A stretch of DNA of 8,951 bases from Candidatus Dojkabacteria bacterium UBA5749. Lineage in GTDB: Bacteria > Patescibacteriota > Dojkabacteria > SC72. The translations under genes and the position numbers were made by a program. The stretch's first letter is position 1; every line of letters begins with the position of its first letter. Under the pieces are notes generated by a model. The model had not been told where the DNA came from. It saw only the letters and a list, made by a program, of their open reading frames with translations, and did not search any database. Positions 6,109-8,951 of the stretch are shown piece after piece. The stretch is taken from NCBI GenBank assembly GCA_002419125.1, contig DIFL01000053.1, positions 1 to 8,951 on the forward strand, read 5' to 3'.

Positions 6109-7491
6109 ATGGCAGAATCCATCTTACCTAAAGAGTTTAGTCATCTTGAATCAATATCTCCTATTGACGGGAGATTTCGAGGTAATGTACAGGAGTGTTC
6201 ACAATATTTTTCAGAGATGGCAACAGAAAAATTCAGAGTTGAAGTAGAAATTAAATATTTAATTGCTATAGCCAACCTTCTTCAAAAGAAGAAAATTCCG
6301 ACAACAGACGAAAAACTTATGTTAGACATTATTAAAGATTTTTCATTGGACGATGCAAGTTGGATTGAAAAAAAAGACCTGGAAATTAACCATGATACAA
6401 AGAGTGTAGAGTATTTCATTCAAGAAAAACTTAAGCAGAAAAACATAGAGAAATATCTTAGTTATATTCATTTCGGTTTAACTTCTGCGGATTCAGATAA
6501 TAATGGTGTTGTGCTTTCTGTAAAGAGATTTGAAGAAGAGATTCTTTCTAAAAAAAGAAAAGAAATTTTAAACAGTTTAAGAAATTTTATCGAGTCTAAT
6601 AAAATAAGTATTTTTATTGGAAGAACACATGGGAAAATTGCAATGCCAACTTCGATGAGTAAAGAGTTTGCAAACTTCTATATGAGATTAAAAAAGATTG
6701 ATAAAGATATTTTAAGTCATAAATTTGAAGGGAAAATTACTGGCGCTTTAGGAAATTGGAATGCCTTATCAGTATCATACCCAGAAATTAATTGGGTAAA
6801 GTTTTCCAAAGAGTTTGTTTCTTCTCTAGATTTGATACCAAATATGTTTACAACGCAGATATTACCTTATGACAATCTGATAAAATATTATAATTTTAAT
6901 TATCAGTTTAATTCTGTTTTAATAAGTCTTTGTAGAGATATCTGGGCATATATTAGTTATGGGTATCTAAAACTAAAAGTAATTAAGGAGGAAGTAGGAT
7001 CATCAACAATGCCTCATAAAGTAAATCCAATTTCTTACGAAGGTTGTGAGTCCAATTTGTTACTTGCAAATTCCCAATTTGAGAACTATGCAAGATTGCT
7101 ATCTTCAAATAGATTGCAAAGAGATTTAACAGACAAATACATCTCAAGAGGTTTTGGTGTTCCATTTGCAGAATCACTCTTGGGTTATAAAATGCTTCTT
7201 GGAGGTTTAAATATTATTTACTTTGATACTGACTTTGCAAACTCTGAGATGGAACTACATTGGGAAGTATTAACAGAGGCAGTACAGACGATATTGAGAA
7301 AAAGAAAATATCTTTTCGCCTATGAAAAAACTAAAGATTTAACCAGAGGAAAAACTCTAAATAATACAGAGTATATCGATATGATAAATTCTCTTGAGGG
7401 TATTGATGATGAAACAAAAAACCTGTTAATGGGATTGAATCCAAAAGAATATATCGGTTGGGCTCAAACTATAGTTGAGGAGATAAAATAA
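6109..7491 (+). CDS. purB: Adenylosuccinate lyase
   Basis: Cytoplasmic homotetrameric enzyme of the fumarase/aspartase superfamily. It cleaves adenylosuccinate to AMP and fumarate and, where the full pathway exists, SAICAR to AICAR. At 460 residues it matches the E. coli type (456) along its whole length, not the shorter B. subtilis type. Motifs: SPIDGR (17-22); NHDTKSVEYF (94-103); HFGLTSADSDNN (121-132), where Glu of the usual TSED is Ala; GRTHGKIAMP (171-180) with the general-acid His at H174; the signature GSSTMPHKVNP (297-307) in the mobile loop carrying the catalytic Ser; RLQRDLTDK (335-343); and the C-terminal LTRGK block (411-415). The ATG at 6109 lies 8 bp after the HAD stop codon, without a Shine-Dalgarno sequence. 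With purA it completes IMP to AMP. No other purine genes are in the window, so a salvage or partial pathway is possible. Identity is very secure. Confidence 0.97.
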   Translation: MAESILPKEFSHLESISPIDGRFRGNVQECSQYFSEMATEKFRVEVEIKYLIAIANLLQKKKIPTTDEKLMLDIIKDFSLDDASWIEKKDLEINHDTKSVEYFIQEKLKQKNIEKYLSYIHFGLTSADSDNNGVVLSVKRFEEEILSKKRKEILNSLRNFIESNKISIFIGRTHGKIAMPTSMSKEFANFYMRLKKIDKDILSHKFEGKITGALGNWNALSVSYPEINWVKFSKEFVSSLDLIPNMFTTQILPYDNLIKYYNFNYQFNSVLISLCRDIWAYISYGYLKLKVIKEEVGSSTMPHKVNPISYEGCESNLLLANSQFENYARLLSSNRLQRDLTDKYISRGFGVPFAESLLGYKMLLGGLNIIYFDTDFANSEMELHWEVLTEAVQTILRKRKYLFAYEKTKDLTRGKTLNNTEYIDMINSLEGIDDETKNLLMGLNPKEYIGWAQTIVEEIK

Positions 7492-7504
7492 TTTTATTAA
7501 AACT

Positions 7505-8245
7505 ATGAAGAAATCTTTTTTAATTATAATAGTTATTTTTTTATTAATATTTATCTCTATTTTGGTAACCCTCTATTTTTCTAGAAAAAGTTCATCAATT
7601 TCAATAAAAGAAAACAATCCAGAGATAAAGAAACTAATAACAATTTCTCAAGCCGAGATGTCTTCTTTTGTATTTGTAACCCAAGAAAGTGAAACTAATC
7701 ACATATTAAATATTAATTTAACTCCTTTTTTAAATTTTATAGTTGATGAAAAAGATATTAAAAGTTTTAAGATATCTAATTTCAAAGGAACAAATTCAAC
7801 AAGTGATGTAATATTAATACCTCCAACAGATTTATCTCTGGATACTTTAAGCAGAACCTTTCTTTTTACAACTCAAGACTCTATTACTCAAGAAGATATA
7901 AAAACATCTGCAGAAAATATTAGTTATTCTGTAGTCTCAACACCTTCAAAGTTCAGTGAGATAAATTCAAAAGGAATTGTTACTCCCTACTTCGGAATCA
8001 TCATTAAAGATATTGGAAGTGTTAACTACAAAGAAATTATTGATAGAGATGGTATCTTTGATGGAGGTAAGTATCTTGAATATAGTAAAGTGCCATTGGA
8101 AGCTCTTGATACTGAGATTCAATTTGATATTAATATTGAGTTTACTGATGGGAGTAAATACAACAAGAGGTTTAAGGGCAAACTTAAAGGAGAAGCATTT
8201 GCAACAGAGACCTCCCCTATGATTACTCTTGAGGTTGTAGAATAG
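7505..8245 (+). CDS. Membrane-anchored extracytoplasmic protein of unknown function
   Basis: I do not recognise this 246-residue protein. It begins MKKS and a long hydrophobic segment (5-25) followed by basic residues, so it is probably anchored by one N-terminal helix with the rest outside the membrane. There is no Cys at all, so it is not a lipoprotein. The outer part (about 30-246) is rich in Ser, Thr, Ile and Asn with alternating hydrophobic strands. It looks beta-rich and may hold two domains, the second about 160-246 ending in EIQFDINIEFTDGSKYNKRF-like strands that would suit an Ig-like sandwich. No catalytic motif is visible. It lies 13 bp after purB and is probably the last gene of the transcription unit; its end overlaps the convergent GH3 gene by 23 bp. 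A cell-surface or scaffold role is possible but only a guess. Confidence 0.75.
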   Translation: MKKSFLIIIVIFLLIFISILVTLYFSRKSSSISIKENNPEIKKLITISQAEMSSFVFVTQESETNHILNINLTPFLNFIVDEKDIKSFKISNFKGTNSTSDVILIPPTDLSLDTLSRTFLFTTQDSITQEDIKTSAENISYSVVSTPSKFSEINSKGIVTPYFGIIIKDIGSVNYKEIIDRDGIFDGGKYLEYSKVPLEALDTEIQFDINIEFTDGSKYNKRFKGKLKGEAFATETSPMITLEVVE

Positions 8246-8951
8246 TTTTATCTATTAAACCATATTTAATCTTTAACCTTAAAACTCTAAGTACTTTTTG
8301 ATCTATATCTTCAAGCGATATCTCCCCGCTATTTACCGAATTAAGAATACAATCATATATTTCTCTTTCTATGTTAGGTTTTAGATAGTACATACTGTAG
8401 AGCAATATATCATTACCTGCCTTTAATGCCTCTTTTGCAATCTTACAATCATCTCCCTGTTTTTCGATTGCATCCATTTGCATATCATCTGTAATAACTA
8501 CACCCTCATAATTTAATTCTTTCCTTAGTTTCTCATTTACTATCACCTCTGAAATAGTAGACACCTTACTATCAATATTAGGATAGAGAATATGTCCTAC
8601 CATAATGACATCAACCATTCCCTGCTCAATTAGATATTTAAATGGAAATACATACTCATCCCAATTCTCTTTAGAAACATATACCTTTGGAAGAGAAAAG
8701 TGAGAGTCAGTGGAAAGATTGCTATGCCCAGGATAATGCTTAGCTACAGAAATCATATTTGAGTCTTTGTAACCCTTAATTGCACTGTAAGCTTTTCTAC
8801 TAATCTCTTGTATATTACCACTAAATACCCTAGGGTAAAGAAAGGAGTTTGTATCTGTAATATATTCAACAACGGGTGCTAAATTAACATTAATACCTAA
8901 TGGTTTTAGAATCTTGGCTCTTTTTACAGAGAGAGAGTATATATCTTCTTC
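8223..8951 (-). CDS. nagZ: Beta-N-acetylhexosaminidase, glycoside hydrolase family 3 (partial, 5' end outside window)
   Basis: The C-terminal 242 residues of a GH3 enzyme. The frame is open to the right edge, so the start lies beyond the window and roughly the first 100 residues, by comparison with single-domain NagZ proteins, are missing. Family blocks, numbered from the window edge: LGINVNLAPVVEY (18-30); RVFSGN (41-46); KHYPGHSNLSTDSH (71-84), with the Asp-Ser-His of the NagZ-type catalytic His loop; IMVGHILYPNID (116-127); and GVVITDDMQMDAI (150-162), where D155 is the expected nucleophile. Such enzymes release N-acetylglucosamine from cell-wall fragments in recycling, or from other amino-sugar glycans. 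Whether it is exported depends on the missing N-terminus. The DSH loop favours a NagZ-like hexosaminidase over a beta-glucosidase. It ends at TAA 8225-8223 inside the coding end of the convergent gene. An internal ATG at 8756 is not the start, since conserved GH3 sequence continues upstream of it. Confidence 0.92.
   Translation of the reverse strand, partial: EEDIYSLSVKRAKILKPLGINVNLAPVVEYITDTNSFLYPRVFSGNIQEISRKAYSAIKGYKDSNMISVAKHYPGHSNLSTDSHFSLPKVYVSKENWDEYVFPFKYLIEQGMVDVIMVGHILYPNIDSKVSTISEVIVNEKLRKELNYEGVVITDDMQMDAIEKQGDDCKIAKEALKAGNDILLYSMYYLKPNIEREIYDCILNSVNSGEISLEDIDQKVLRVLRLKIKYGLIDKTILQPQE

Noticed and set aside
6984..7012. AAGGAGG inside purB about 19 nt before an in-frame ATG, resembling an internal ribosome binding site.
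   Set aside because: The spacing is too long, the ATG is the Met of the catalytic GSSTMPHK loop, and other starts in the window do not use such sites; it is ordinary coding sequence (Lys-Glu-Glu).

Overview
This is an AT-rich, gene-dense window with short spacers, no rRNA, tRNA, CRISPR array or insertion sequence, and compact versions of housekeeping genes. No start codon has a convincing Shine-Dalgarno sequence, and one gene must start at TTG. AMP formation from IMP, a Dcd-family nucleotide enzyme, a GT-C glycosyltransferase, a flippase-like membrane protein and a GH3 hexosaminidase together suggest a bacterium with a small genome, such as a member of the Patescibacteria/CPR. That placement is inference; the window holds no phylogenetic marker strong enough to prove it. 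TGA ends the first gene and every conserved gene reads through intact under the standard bacterial code, so stop-codon reassignment is not indicated.

Layout. Positions 1-115 are an AT-rich leader with promoter-like elements. Positions 116-577 (+) encode a small unrecognised protein with a PD-(D/E)XK-nuclease-like pattern. Positions 635-1018 (+) encode a small cupin, closed by a clear intrinsic terminator at 1042-1067. Positions 1080-1607 (-) encode a dCTP deaminase/dUTPase-family protein, divergent from the next block. The 100-bp divergent spacer carries a perfect 9-bp inverted repeat that runs into the next start codon. From 1708 to 8245 six genes run on the + strand with gaps of 50 bp or less or short overlaps, so they are probably one transcription unit: flippase-like membrane protein, GT-C/DUF2142-like glycosyltransferase, PurA, HAD phosphatase, PurB, and a membrane-anchored protein of unknown function. 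A GH3 beta-N-acetylhexosaminidase (NagZ-like) lies convergently on the - strand, overlaps the last + gene by 23 bp, and is cut by the right edge of the window.

How the genes may work together. PurA and PurB perform the two steps IMP to adenylosuccinate to AMP, and a HAD phosphatase of unknown substrate sits between them. The flippase-like protein and the GT-C enzyme form a plausible pair for building or decorating an envelope glycan from lipid-linked sugar; the GH3 enzyme could act on cell-wall amino sugars. No classical mobile, defence or phage system is evident. The features most worth a second look are the nuclease-like protein with an altered catalytic motif, the palindrome over a start codon, the embedded HAD phosphatase, and the divergent Dcd and PurA sequences.
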